Part shown: positions 1-8,558 of the stretch, piece after piece | How the letters are laid out: every line of letters begins with the position of its first letter | Numbering within the stretch: the stretch's first letter is position 1 | NCBI GenBank assembly: GCA_910589125.1 | Contig: CAJURX010000003.1 | Coordinates: 4,094 to 37,033, forward strand | Reading direction: 5' to 3' | DNA length: 32,940 bases | DNA from: an uncultured Eggerthellaceae bacterium | GTDB taxonomy: Bacteria > Actinomycetota > Coriobacteriia > Coriobacteriales > Eggerthellaceae | The notes under the pieces: generated by a model | What the model saw: only the letters and a program-made list of their open reading frames with translations | What the model was told of the DNA's origin: nothing | Database searches by the model: none | Program-made: the position numbers and the translations under genes

Positions 1-863
1 GCGGGGATGAAATGGTTCGATGCTCCTCGTATGCTTGCTTCCGTAGTGAGGTTGTATGCGAGGTCCAAGATGCGGATGGCTTCTTCTGCTGCTGTGCGAG
101 GCGTTGTCGACGTGGCCCTTTGCAGATCGTCCAGTACGCGGTAATACGCTGATCGCTTTTGGCGGTCCATTCGAGAGAGCTTGCTCGTCGAAGCATCTAT
201 CAGGCCCCAAGCATCTTCGGAGGCATGTGTTGATGCGTGCTTCCGTATGAGGCCGAGCATATCGGTGAAGGTGGGATGAGGTCCTTCGGTAGCATCTACG
301 TACGATAGGGGCGAACTGCTGATGGCGAGCATGAGCTGAACGAGCCTTTTCATCCTCTGTATCGCTCCATCGTAAGGATCCTCGCTGTTCGGAGAGGAAG
401 ACGTGCGAGAATCAGAGGGACCGCTCTTATCTTGTAGGTATTGATCCATGAGATCGGGATCGCTATTGCGCAGCGCGCGATAGATGCCATCTGCGATTCG
501 CTCCCGCTCTTCGATGCTCAAAGATTCAGGGATGTCCCACCCGGACATGACGAACTTCCCATGAGAACCAGCGGCGGTAGGCAGCAGGTTATCTTGTAGA
601 TATTGCGATGCTGTTCGCTTGTCGCTGTATCGAGAGATCTTGATGGAGCCATTGAGCATCAGTTTCTTGATCGTTTCGAGCATATCGTCGTCTTTTGTGA
701 CAAGCCCTAGAAATGCCTTGGAATCAGTTAGCTGATTGAATGTGATGACTACTGTGTTTCCATTGTGGACTATCTCCTCGAAGAGGGCTTTACGTGCCTG
801 GGGAATCTCTGAGGGGGATCTCCGTACGGAGTCGAGTTCATGAAGATATACGAGCTTGCTCAT
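1..863 (-). CDS. Conserved hypothetical protein, 5' part (3' end lies beyond the window)
   Basis: Reading the minus strand from an ATG at 863 gives an open frame of 287 codons that runs off the left edge without a stop. The product starts MSKLVYLHELDSVRRS and contains no membrane segment or catalytic motif that I recognise. A low-complexity serine/aspartate-rich linker lies near residues 148-163, followed by a charged helical region. An AAGGGA Shine-Dalgarno sequence sits about 9 nt before the ATG (near 873-878), which supports this start. The opening YLHELDSVR resembles conserved hypothetical proteins I associate with Coriobacteriia; this is recollection, not a search result. The gene diverges from the secreted enzyme gene at 1174. 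No function is assigned. Confidence 0.8.
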   Translation of the reverse strand, partial: MSKLVYLHELDSVRRSPSEIPQARKALFEEIVHNGNTVVITFNQLTDSKAFLGLVTKDDDMLETIKKLMLNGSIKISRYSDKRTASQYLQDNLLPTAAGSHGKFVMSGWDIPESLSIEERERIADGIYRALRNSDPDLMDQYLQDKSGPSDSRTSSSPNSEDPYDGAIQRMKRLVQLMLAISSSPLSYVDATEGPHPTFTDMLGLIRKHASTHASEDAWGLIDASTSKLSRMDRQKRSAYYRVLDDLQRATSTTPRTAAEEAIRILDLAYNLTTEASIRGASNHFIP

Positions 864-1173
864 TGAGTCCAGTCCCTTGATCTGTGGCGGTAGGGTAATG
901 ATATCGGATGGGAAAGGCAACTCGTGGATCGCTCAGGGAGACATCACGTTGTCTCGATGCCTAGATAGCGAAGCGTGCCATAGAGGGCTGTCTGGCTGTT
1001 GTGAGGTGGAGGGGCGGGAAGGGTACGCGCTAGACAAAAGAATGCTCACGCGAAAGAGAGCGCAGGGCCTCCGTATGAACAGCGTGGTCTTGCTCCATCT
1101 GATGGGGTTCGAGCTTCTTGCTGTTTGGTATCATCGAACTTAGTTCAGGGAGATCGCTGAAGAGGTTGATGCT
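864..1173. other. Divergent intergenic region
   Basis: This 310-bp stretch separates the divergent genes starting at 863 (minus) and 1174 (plus). It holds the ribosome binding sites of both genes and a good extended -10 for the plus gene. A TATCAT hexamer on the minus strand (903-898) could be a -10 for the hypothetical gene, with a leader of about 28 nt, but no -35 was found. A plus-strand frame at 856-1143 is rejected as non-coding. No tRNA, repeat or attachment site was seen. Confidence 0.6.
1126..1134 (+). promoter_or_regulatory. Extended -10 promoter element of the secreted cell-wall enzyme gene
   Basis: The bases TGGTATCAT form an extended -10 (TGn followed by TATCAT, 5 of 6 matches to TATAAT). 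Transcription would begin near 1141 and give a leader of about 33 nt before the ATG at 1174. No convincing -35 hexamer is present at the usual spacing, which is normal for extended -10 promoters. Confidence 0.5.
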
Positions 1174-4164
1174 ATGAAGAAGAATCCCTCCAAATACGTC
1201 AGAGTCCTTCTATCACTCGCTCTGATCATATCGTGCATGCCGATGTTGGCATATGCTGATCCTGTCCAACCCATTGATGATGTGAATGGAGTGGCTGTAA
1301 AGGAGGATACGGAGGAGAGCCAAGATGTCTCAGGAGCAGGCAGCTTCGATGAAGGGCTTCCTTCAGAAGAAGAGGCTTCAGTAGAGGCAGAGGTTCCAGC
1401 ACTGGGGCAGCAGGATGGTGAAGCAGCACCCGTCCATGAGGACATGTCGATAGCGGGGGGTCCTTCGACAGGGGGGTCGTCTGTTGCTCATAGCGCTCCC
1501 GCAGGCTTCACGGAGCTCGGCGATGTAGTCAACTATCCGAGCAATCCGTTTCACATCAAGATCTATAGCGATGGCCTGCGCTGTGGAAGATCTGATGCAG
1601 ATAAGGTGACATTCAAATTCGTGCCAGAAACGACGGCGAACGAGTTTGGTTATCAGGTCATCAATATATCTCGGTATGACGCAGATGGGCTCAACGCGGT
1701 CTATGACACATCCTTTGGTTCCCCGAATGCGTTCTCTCCAGATGATTCGTTCAGCTTCAACTTCGTATCTTCAGGTCGTTACCAGATAGGCGTTCAGGTG
1801 ATGGCGAAAGGTGGGGCTGTCTCTGCTGATGCGAATAGCTCTCAGGAGGCGCTGCGCTTTGCGCGAATCTCTGCGAATTTCTCGATCGATGATCCTGCAT
1901 ATCCGTCTACGGAGAAGATCGCGGATGACGTCGCGCAGCAATGCTTGAATGCGGGCAACAAGACTGATTATGACAAGGCTCTTTGGTTGCATGATTGGTT
2001 GATCCGCAATTGCAAGTATGATCATGGCTATAACTATGCTAATGCCGAAGGAGCATTGGTGAGAGGCCTCGGTACCTGTGAGGCATATCACAGAGCATAT
2101 GTCATGCTGCTCGACCGAGTTGGCATCCAGTCCGGGCGCATCACAGGCAACGGGCATGTTTGGACTGCGGTCAAGCTTGATGGGGAATGGCACCAGGTCG
2201 ATGTGACTTGGGATGATATCGACTACGAACCTCACGCGCAGTTCCCAGAAGAGAGATATCTGTATTTTGGGCTCAATGACAGCCTCATGGGTTTGGCTCA
2301 TTCTGATCATGACCGTCCAGTCGCAGGTTATGCTTCGAATTCTCTGAAGAGCAATTACCTAGTTCGAAGCGGGGCGATCAAGAAGTATTCGTCTTCGTAT
2401 GTCTCCGAGATCCAGCGGAAGATAGATGCGGGGGAGCGTTCTTTCTCTCTGCAGGCAGTCAACTCATCATGGCCTGCATCTTTGGATAACGCCAAGAGCA
2501 TAGTCAACGGCATCGTCGCATACGATCTAGGCTCTTCTTCGTGGGCTACCCATGGGAAGGGAGTGAGCCTTTCCGTTGCGTATTCGAATGGGTCATTCGC
2601 TGTTCGAGCGATCGTGGATGGAGAGATCGACAGCATCCCATACTACCCAGGATTGCATACCCATACTGGTGCCTTGCGCTATGGCAAGCCAAATGGGAAG
2701 TATGCTCAGAATGAATGGCTCAAGCTGAATGGGAGCATGTATTACTTCAAGGCTGATGGTTCTGCTGCGATATCTCAAAATTGCATCGATGGCAAGGACT
2801 ATCACTTTTGGTCCAATGGTCAGATGGCGAGCAACTGCATCTGGGGTGGCCATCTTTATCAAGCGGATGGTGTCATGGCCAAGGGTGGATGGCTCTTCTT
2901 CAAGGGCGCGCGCTACTATGCGTATCAAGATGGCAGCCTTGCGTGCGGGGCGGTTGCTATCAACGGAAAGGATTATCTGTTCTGGTCCAACTATCAGATG
3001 GCGAGCAGCAGGGTCTGGGGCGGTCGATTCTACCAAGCTGATGGTTCTATGGTGAAGGGTAGCTGGATCCTCTTCAAGGGCGCTCGCTATCATGCAGATC
3101 AAGATGGTGATCTCGCGCGAGGTGCAACCGTTATCAACGGAAAGGATTATCTCTTCTGGTCAAACCATCAAATGGCAAGCCATTGCATCTGGGGTGGTCG
3201 GATCTATGGCTTGGATGGGGTGATGGCGAAGAATCGATGGTATACCTTGAGAGGCGCTCGGTATTATGTTGGCAGCGATGGTTCGCTTGCATTTGGCAGT
3301 CGGCATATCGGTGGTAGGGATTACTATTTCTGGTCCAATGGTCAGATGGCTGCAAATGTTGTTTATGCAGGAAAGATATATGGTCCTGCAGGCTATGCGC
3401 TCAGCAACGCTTTCTTTGATTATAAGGGTGAGCGCTTCTATGCGAAGCAGGATGGAACCATCGCTATCCATGCTCTCAGGATCGGAGATGATGATTACTA
3501 TTTCTGGTCGAATGGCGTCATGGTCCGCAATCGCATGTATAACGCTCGCTATTATGGACCCGATGGGGCCATGGCCAGATCTCAGTGGGTGGATGGTGAA
3601 CGCTATTGGGTAGATGCTAATGGTGTATGGATACCGAATATGCCAGCAAAGGTTGGCTGGCAGAATCCCAGAGGATATTATCAGGTCTCTTCTAAATCGA
3701 TGCACATGCCTGCTGGGTATTACGCTACACCCACGCGCATAGACCCATACGCTACACGCGATGAATGCATAGAGGCTTTCATCGGCCGCGCCTGGGATTA
3801 TATAGGGACTCCGTATGTTTGGAATTACTCGGATGCGCCCGGTGTTGGCGTTGATTGCATAGGGCTCGTATACCAATGTGCTTACGCGTGCGGCATGGAC
3901 CTGGGAGAATTTAACCCATATGATCATTGGATCACTGGGCCAAATGGCTGGCATAGCCACGATGCGAACAACATGTGGAATTACGGATCGATCCAGCGGC
4001 TCTCGCTTGGATCACGGCAACGTGGGGACCTGATATTTTGGCGAGGTCATGTTGCCATATACCTAGGAGGCGATCGCATCATCGAGGCATATCCAGGGAC
4101 AGTTCGTGAGTGCAGTCTCTGGGCTCATGGAACTCCGATCGGGGTTGGGCGGCTATTCCTTTAG
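1174..4164 (+). CDS. Secreted cell-wall enzyme: transglutaminase-like domain, wall-binding repeats, NlpC/P60 domain
   Basis: The 996-residue product has a signal peptide (basic start, hydrophobic core at residues 10-26, likely cleavage after AYA at 26-28). An IISC sequence at 18-21 also fits a lipobox, so lipid anchoring is a minor alternative. An acidic linker (about 40-100) precedes a transglutaminase-like domain near 240-350 with a visible triad: Cys302 (GLGTCEAY), His328 (GNGHVW) and Asp343 (QVDVTW). Residues about 500-820 are choline-binding-type wall repeats in five regular units. The C-terminus (about 862-996) is an NlpC/P60 domain with Cys895 (GVDCIG) and His959 (GHVAIY). Transglutaminase-like folds in secreted bacterial proteins often act as peptidases or crosslinkers, and NlpC/P60 domains cleave peptidoglycan stem peptides. 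Having both cysteine-enzyme domains on one chain is unusual. The start is the first codon before the signal peptide and has a weak GAGG site upstream. Confidence 0.9.
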   Translation: MKKNPSKYVRVLLSLALIISCMPMLAYADPVQPIDDVNGVAVKEDTEESQDVSGAGSFDEGLPSEEEASVEAEVPALGQQDGEAAPVHEDMSIAGGPSTGGSSVAHSAPAGFTELGDVVNYPSNPFHIKIYSDGLRCGRSDADKVTFKFVPETTANEFGYQVINISRYDADGLNAVYDTSFGSPNAFSPDDSFSFNFVSSGRYQIGVQVMAKGGAVSADANSSQEALRFARISANFSIDDPAYPSTEKIADDVAQQCLNAGNKTDYDKALWLHDWLIRNCKYDHGYNYANAEGALVRGLGTCEAYHRAYVMLLDRVGIQSGRITGNGHVWTAVKLDGEWHQVDVTWDDIDYEPHAQFPEERYLYFGLNDSLMGLAHSDHDRPVAGYASNSLKSNYLVRSGAIKKYSSSYVSEIQRKIDAGERSFSLQAVNSSWPASLDNAKSIVNGIVAYDLGSSSWATHGKGVSLSVAYSNGSFAVRAIVDGEIDSIPYYPGLHTHTGALRYGKPNGKYAQNEWLKLNGSMYYFKADGSAAISQNCIDGKDYHFWSNGQMASNCIWGGHLYQADGVMAKGGWLFFKGARYYAYQDGSLACGAVAINGKDYLFWSNYQMASSRVWGGRFYQADGSMVKGSWILFKGARYHADQDGDLARGATVINGKDYLFWSNHQMASHCIWGGRIYGLDGVMAKNRWYTLRGARYYVGSDGSLAFGSRHIGGRDYYFWSNGQMAANVVYAGKIYGPAGYALSNAFFDYKGERFYAKQDGTIAIHALRIGDDDYYFWSNGVMVRNRMYNARYYGPDGAMARSQWVDGERYWVDANGVWIPNMPAKVGWQNPRGYYQVSSKSMHMPAGYYATPTRIDPYATRDECIEAFIGRAWDYIGTPYVWNYSDAPGVGVDCIGLVYQCAYACGMDLGEFNPYDHWITGPNGWHSHDANNMWNYGSIQRLSLGSRQRGDLIFWRGHVAIYLGGDRIIEAYPGTVRECSLWAHGTPIGVGRLFL
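2740..3630 (+). repeat. Tandem 174-bp repeats encoding 58-residue wall-binding units
   Basis: The FWSN codons of successive units begin at 2806, 2980, 3154, 3328 and 3502, so the period is exactly 174 bp (58 codons) across five units. Each unit reads roughly F-K-G-x-R-Y-Y...DG...G...I-N-G-K-D-Y-x-F-W-S-N-x-Q-M-A...W-G-G-x-x-Y-x-x-D-G. Units two and three are the most alike at DNA level, which suggests recent duplication; the fifth has diverged. The same unit type reappears in the amidase at the right edge. Confidence 0.85.
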
Positions 4165-4280
4165 GCGAGGTATCTTGGAGGTATGCGATCCTCGGCATAT
4201 TAGAGCCTTGGGATCTGATGCAGCGTTAGGCGGTCTATCCGATTCTTGTCTCCTGCTCCTCCCCTTATCGATGACGGGGC

Positions 4281-4302
4281 AAGGGAGCGTCGATGCTCCC
4301 TT
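4281..4302. terminator. Perfect 8-bp inverted repeat: terminator of the upstream gene and/or operator
   Basis: AAGGGAGC at 4281-4288 and GCTCCCTT at 4295-4302 form a perfect 8-bp stem with the loop GTCGAT. It lies 117 bp past the stop of the secreted enzyme gene, so it may end that transcript, although no T-run follows. It also covers the position of a -35 box for the -10 at 4305-4310, so a DNA-binding regulator could recognise it instead. Confidence 0.5.
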
Positions 4303-4310
4303 GCTATAAT
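4302..4310 (+). promoter_or_regulatory. Extended -10 promoter (TGCTATAAT) at the head of the glycan locus
   Basis: TGCTATAAT combines a TGn extension with a perfect TATAAT hexamer at 4305-4310. The predicted start near 4317 gives a leader of about 40 nt to the GTG at 4357. This argues against the in-frame ATG at 4246, which would lie upstream of the promoter. Confidence 0.6.
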
Positions 4311-4356
4311 CTCTCCATCAATGCAGCTTGCTCGCACCCATACAGGAGGAGGGTCT

Positions 4357-7095
4357 GTGGAAACAGAGCCGTTGGTCAGCATACTCGTGCCGGTTTGCAA
4401 CACTGAGAGGTATCTGCGAGATTGCCTGGATTCTCTGGTCTCTCAAACTCTGCAAGAAATACAGATCATCTGCATCGATGATGGCTCCACTGATGCCTCC
4501 TCTGACATCTTGTCAGAATTCGCGCGCAGGGACCATCGCATCGAAGTGGTCACGAAGCCGAATTCGGGATATGGAGACTCCATGAACCAGGGGCTTCATC
4601 GAGCGAGGGGTGAATATATCGGAATAGTCGAATCTGATGATTTTGCAGAGGATGAGATGTTCGAAGCGCTCTATTATCTTGGAAAGAGCAGCGATGCGGA
4701 TATCGTCAAGAGCAATTTTCGCTATCATCTCTCGGGTACGGATCCCCATGAAGATCCCGTGGTCAAGAATATGTTCAATTGCCCCATCGAGGAGCCTTTT
4801 GATCCCCTTTCATACCAAGATGTGTTCTTGACGCAGCCGGCGATATGGAGTGCGGTATATAGGCGGGAGTTCCTTTTGGAGAATGGGATCGAGTTCCTTC
4901 CTACCCCGGGCGCTTCATTTCAAGACACCTCATTCAACTTCAAGGTATTCTCAGCGGCTAAGGTCGCTGTCGTGATGGAAGAAGCATTCCTGCATTACAG
5001 GATCGATAACGCAGATTCTTCAGTCAAGTCGCAGAAGAAGATATTTTGCGTATGTGAGGAATATGATGAGATCTGGAGATTTGCACGGCTGGATGAGTCT
5101 CGGTACGGTGCTCTCAAGCACCGCATCCCGCAGATCCAATTCGGAGGATATCAATGGAACCTCGATCGCTTGATAGAGGATCTCAGACCCTCATTCTATG
5201 ATAGATTCGCATCTGATTTTCGCGATATGGATCAAGCAGATCTGCTCGATCCGGATTGCTTCGATGATGCCGCATGGTTGAAGTTGCAGGCTATGCTCTC
5301 TGACCCAGAGGGATATTTTCGTTCCGCTTACGGACCGAAAGAGGTTCGGCGTACGTATGTAGTTCGCTTCTCTGGGGAAGCGAATCCAGATGCCACGAAG
5401 TATGTGGAGGGCATCTTGGCGAATACGACCGATGATGATGAGGTCATCTTCTATCTCGCGGATCCTTCGAAATCCGAAGAACGTGCGTCATTTGACTTGA
5501 GAAGAAGGATAGGGCGGGTATTCGGACCGGACAACCTATTCGAGAGCCCTTTTCACGAGATCCTGGATATGTCGCGCTTGCGCGGAGATGAGATCATATT
5601 CCTCGATATCGAGGCGCCATACGAAGATTTGCAGGGAAAGGATGTGCTTCTCTCCAATGAAAGCATTCATAGGAGCATCCTGAAAGATGACCTGCTAGCC
5701 CTTGAGATGCCCCTCATCGTTCCCTTGCTGTTCACGGGATTCTATGATGATATGCTGGCTCTTCGTGGGGATGGTTGCATGAAAGCGTGCGGTTGCTATC
5801 CATCTTTCGGCAAGGAACCCGTTTCGCTTGATGAATATGAGATCGCTCTGAGCGCATATGAAGCTCTTTCGCATGCGATGGAATGTTCTTCCCTTTACGC
5901 TGAGCGCGAAAAGGGCATTCGGATGCTCGCATCTGTTCATCCGTTCTGGAAGTCGCTGAAGCAAGCATATCACGGGCTTGCATTCGATCATCGGATAAAG
6001 GCGGGGAAGGCGCCATCAGTCTCGAGGTTCCCTGCAGTTGAGTTCTCCTGTACTGCTCTTGAGCAGAGAGATGTCGTGGTGTCGGTTGTGATCCCGATAT
6101 ACAATGCATCTGCCTATCTGAGGGAGTGCTTGGATTCTGTTCTTGAGCAAGATGTGCCACTTGAGGTCATTTGCGTTGATGATGGCAGCGAAGACGATTC
6201 ATGGAGCATCTTGATGGATTACGCTGCGCATGATCCGAGGATACGGATCTTGTCGCAGTTGAATGGGGGCGCAGGAGCCGCACGCAATAGGGGGATCGAC
6301 CATGCTCGCGGAAGCTACTTGGCATTCATCGATCCGGATGATATCTATCCCACACCAACGACGCTCTCGGCGCTCGTGGATGCAGCTAAGCGATCGGGTT
6401 CTTCATTGGTTGGCGGTACTCTTTCGCTGGTGGGTCCAAGCGGAGCCCCTCTGAGAAGGCCGATCGCCGGCGCTGCATTCTATACGTTTCGCGAAGAAGG
6501 CCTTCAGGAATTCGACGATTATGAGAATGATTATGGATGGATCCGCTTCCTTTATGCGAGCTCGTTATTCGCAGATGGATCGATTCGCTTTCCTGAAACG
6601 TATCGGTATGAGGATCCAGTGTTCTTGATGGATGTGATGCAGGCTGTCCCGCGCTATTGGAGCATTCCAGAAACGGTGTATCTATATCGCGTTGAGCATA
6701 AAGAGACATCATGGGACGCGCCAAGGGTCAGGGATCTCCTATGGGGCATCGGGTGCAACCTGGAGAAAGCAAGGCAGCTTGGTTGGAACAATCTATATTC
6801 ACAGCTTGTGAAAAGGCTCGACTTTGATTATTGCGAAGCGATCTGCAGCAATATGGAGGATGAGGAGGTATACGTCAAGTTGATCGATATCCAATCTGCA
6901 CTGGATATGCAGCTGATCAACTCTGTGCGAGAGAGAGGCTGTGCGTTCCATCTCCTGCGTGCCTTTGAAGTGGATAGGGCGCCAGACCTTGCGCTTACCC
7001 GTATATCCAAGAGGATAGAGCAGACGAAAGCATATGGTGTGATGCAGGATCTGAGACGCGCCTTGAGAAAGGTGCTTGCAACAAGTGAGGGATGA
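4357..7095 (+). CDS. Two-domain family 2 glycosyltransferase
   Basis: This 912-residue cytoplasmic protein has two GT2 (GT-A fold) catalytic domains. The first begins at about residue 7 with VSILVPVCN, then DDGS at 41-44 and SDD at 93-95. The second begins near 571 with VVSVVIPIYN, then DDGS at 608-611 and DPDD at 659-662. Residues about 330-550 between them match no family I recognise. Two nucleotide-sugar transferases on one chain suggest addition of two successive residues to a lipid-linked glycan, as in bifunctional capsule synthases; this is inference. The GTG start is chosen because AGGAGGA lies at 4344-4350 and the TATAAT is at 4305-4310. In-frame ATGs at 4246 and 4321 have no ribosome binding site. 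The UDP-glucose dehydrogenase gene follows and may supply its donor. Confidence 0.88.
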   Translation: METEPLVSILVPVCNTERYLRDCLDSLVSQTLQEIQIICIDDGSTDASSDILSEFARRDHRIEVVTKPNSGYGDSMNQGLHRARGEYIGIVESDDFAEDEMFEALYYLGKSSDADIVKSNFRYHLSGTDPHEDPVVKNMFNCPIEEPFDPLSYQDVFLTQPAIWSAVYRREFLLENGIEFLPTPGASFQDTSFNFKVFSAAKVAVVMEEAFLHYRIDNADSSVKSQKKIFCVCEEYDEIWRFARLDESRYGALKHRIPQIQFGGYQWNLDRLIEDLRPSFYDRFASDFRDMDQADLLDPDCFDDAAWLKLQAMLSDPEGYFRSAYGPKEVRRTYVVRFSGEANPDATKYVEGILANTTDDDEVIFYLADPSKSEERASFDLRRRIGRVFGPDNLFESPFHEILDMSRLRGDEIIFLDIEAPYEDLQGKDVLLSNESIHRSILKDDLLALEMPLIVPLLFTGFYDDMLALRGDGCMKACGCYPSFGKEPVSLDEYEIALSAYEALSHAMECSSLYAEREKGIRMLASVHPFWKSLKQAYHGLAFDHRIKAGKAPSVSRFPAVEFSCTALEQRDVVVSVVIPIYNASAYLRECLDSVLEQDVPLEVICVDDGSEDDSWSILMDYAAHDPRIRILSQLNGGAGAARNRGIDHARGSYLAFIDPDDIYPTPTTLSALVDAAKRSGSSLVGGTLSLVGPSGAPLRRPIAGAAFYTFREEGLQEFDDYENDYGWIRFLYASSLFADGSIRFPETYRYEDPVFLMDVMQAVPRYWSIPETVYLYRVEHKETSWDAPRVRDLLWGIGCNLEKARQLGWNNLYSQLVKRLDFDYCEAICSNMEDEEVYVKLIDIQSALDMQLINSVRERGCAFHLLRAFEVDRAPDLALTRISKRIEQTKAYGVMQDLRRALRKVLATSEG

Positions 7096-7153
7096 TGGGG
7101 ATGCAGCATCTCGCTTTCGAGTGGAGCTAGCGATAGCAACTGCTTGCGCATCC

Positions 7154-7183
7154 TTGAGTGATGCTCTTGCTGTGGATGATAAT
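7154..7183 (+). promoter_or_regulatory. Possible promoter of the UDP-glucose dehydrogenase gene
   Basis: TTGAGT at 7154-7159 (4 of 6 to TTGACA) is followed after 18 bp by GATAAT at 7178-7183 (5 of 6 to TATAAT). The predicted leader is about 44 nt to the ATG at 7234, similar to other leaders in this locus. It would let the dehydrogenase be expressed independently of the glycosyltransferase gene. Confidence 0.4.
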
Positions 7184-7233
7184 GCATCTTCAATGGCATG
7201 TATGAAAGGTTGCTGATTTCTTTGGGAGAGAAT

Positions 7234-8463
7234 ATGGTGGGCAGGCGCGGGAGGAAGATAGCTGTGGCAGGGGCGGGCTACGTTGGGCTTGCGATGGCAA
7301 CGCTCCTTTCCGTCGACCATGATGTAGACCTTGTGGATATAGTTCCTAGCAAGGTGGCAGCGATCAACGAGAGGAGGTCTCCGATCGCGGATCGTGAGAT
7401 CGAGCGTTGCTTTGCAGAAGACGTCTCTGGAGGGATGAAGCTTCGGCTGAATGCGACAACAGATGACGCACTCGCTTATGAGGGTGCTGACATCGTGATA
7501 ATCGCGACACCGACGGACTATGATCCAGATACCAATAGCTTCAATACCTCTTCTGTGGAAGCGGCTATCGATTCCGTGAGAGCCGTCAATGAGGGAGCGT
7601 GGATCGTCATCAAGTCCACTATCCCAGTTGGCTATACGCAGAGCCTAAGAGAAACGAGGGGGGATGCTAGATTGCTGTTCTCTCCCGAGTTTTTGAGGGA
7701 GGGGCAGGCGCTCTATGATAATCTCCACCCTTCTAGGATCGTGGTAGGAGCCGACCTAGCTGATGATTCGGCCTTAGCTTTCGCTCGTGAGTTCGCTGAT
7801 CTCCTTGAAGAAGGCTCTCTTGAAGATCGCGTTCAAAAGCTTGTTTGCGGGTCTACGGAAGCGGAAGCGATCAAGCTGTTCGCCAATACATTCCTTGCGC
7901 TGAGGATCAGCTATTTCAATGAGCTGGATACATATGCTGCAGCACGAGGCTTGGATACAGCTCAGATCATCGAGGGTGTGTGCTTGGATCCTCGCATCGG
8001 CATGCACTACAACAATCCCTCATTCGGTTATGGTGGGTATTGCTTGCCAAAGGACACGAAACAGCTGCTCGCTAATTATTCTAACGTTCCCCAAGAGCTC
8101 ATCAGCGCTATCGTTGCAGCCAATGATACCCGCAAGTCATTCATCGCCGATGATGTGATGAGCCGCATCACTGAGGATCGTGAACCTCTCGTGGGGATCT
8201 ATCGACTGACGATGAAGGCTAATTCAGATAATTTCCGGCAGTCTTCGATACAGGGAGTGATGGATTGCTTGCGCAGCAAGGGCGTTGATATGTTGATCTA
8301 TGAGCCAGCGCTTGCCGAGAGGAGCTTTCTTGGTGATGAGGTGACCCATGATCTATCTGATTTCAAGCAGAGATCTACGTTGATCCTTGCAAATCGCATC
8401 AGCGATGATCTTAGGGACATTGAAGGCAAGGTGTATACCAGGGATATCTTCGGAAGGGATTAG
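7234..8463 (+). CDS. ugd: UDP-glucose 6-dehydrogenase
   Basis: The 409-residue product matches the UDP-glucose/GDP-mannose dehydrogenase family, which oxidises UDP-glucose to UDP-glucuronate with two NAD+. The Rossmann motif GAGYVG is at residues 13-18. SPEFLREG is present, EAIKLFANTFLALRI carries the conserved lysine and asparagine, and the catalytic cysteine is Cys270 in GGYCLPKDTKQLL. That last form is the E. coli Ugd type rather than the GGSCFPKD of other branches. The ATG at 7234 is chosen because GGGAGAG lies at 7224-7230. The in-frame ATG at 7198 has no ribosome binding site and would add 12 unsupported residues. The enzyme would supply glucuronate to the exported polymer, possibly to the glycosyltransferases either side. 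Confidence 0.93.
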   Translation: MVGRRGRKIAVAGAGYVGLAMATLLSVDHDVDLVDIVPSKVAAINERRSPIADREIERCFAEDVSGGMKLRLNATTDDALAYEGADIVIIATPTDYDPDTNSFNTSSVEAAIDSVRAVNEGAWIVIKSTIPVGYTQSLRETRGDARLLFSPEFLREGQALYDNLHPSRIVVGADLADDSALAFAREFADLLEEGSLEDRVQKLVCGSTEAEAIKLFANTFLALRISYFNELDTYAAARGLDTAQIIEGVCLDPRIGMHYNNPSFGYGGYCLPKDTKQLLANYSNVPQELISAIVAANDTRKSFIADDVMSRITEDREPLVGIYRLTMKANSDNFRQSSIQGVMDCLRSKGVDMLIYEPALAERSFLGDEVTHDLSDFKQRSTLILANRISDDLRDIEGKVYTRDIFGRD

Positions 8464-8485
8464 ATCGGGCGTATTCCTGAAGGGT

Positions 8486-8520
8486 CAGTTGCGTCTTGGA
8501 ATCGCAAGCAGACGAAGCTG
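8486..8520. terminator. Weak imperfect hairpin between convergent genes
   Basis: CAG-TTG-CGTCT at the left and AGACG-AAG-CTG at the right form an imperfect stem around a 13-nt loop. It lies between the converging dehydrogenase and glycosyltransferase genes, where a terminator is expected. Mismatches in the stem and the lack of a T-run make this weak. Confidence 0.25.
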
Positions 8521-8558
8521 ATCGGTGTCATGCGGGAAGCTGCAAAGCATGTAAGAGG

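Noticed and set aside
856..1143. A 95-codon plus-strand frame between the divergent genes at the left end
   Set aside because: It starts inside the minus-strand gene, has no ribosome binding site, covers the likely promoters of both neighbours and its translation has no recognisable feature.
2740..3630. Regular direct repeats considered as a CRISPR array
   Set aside because: The 174-bp period is in frame within a coding sequence, with no short identical repeats separated by unique spacers and no cas genes.
2593..3960. Long minus-strand frames opposite the wall-binding repeats
   Set aside because: They are shadows of the repeated plus-strand codons; the domain-rich plus frame explains the sequence.
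4246..4356. Start of the double glycosyltransferase at ATG 4246
   Set aside because: It lies upstream of the TATAAT at 4305 and of the hairpin, has no ribosome binding site, and the 37 extra residues do not fit the family.
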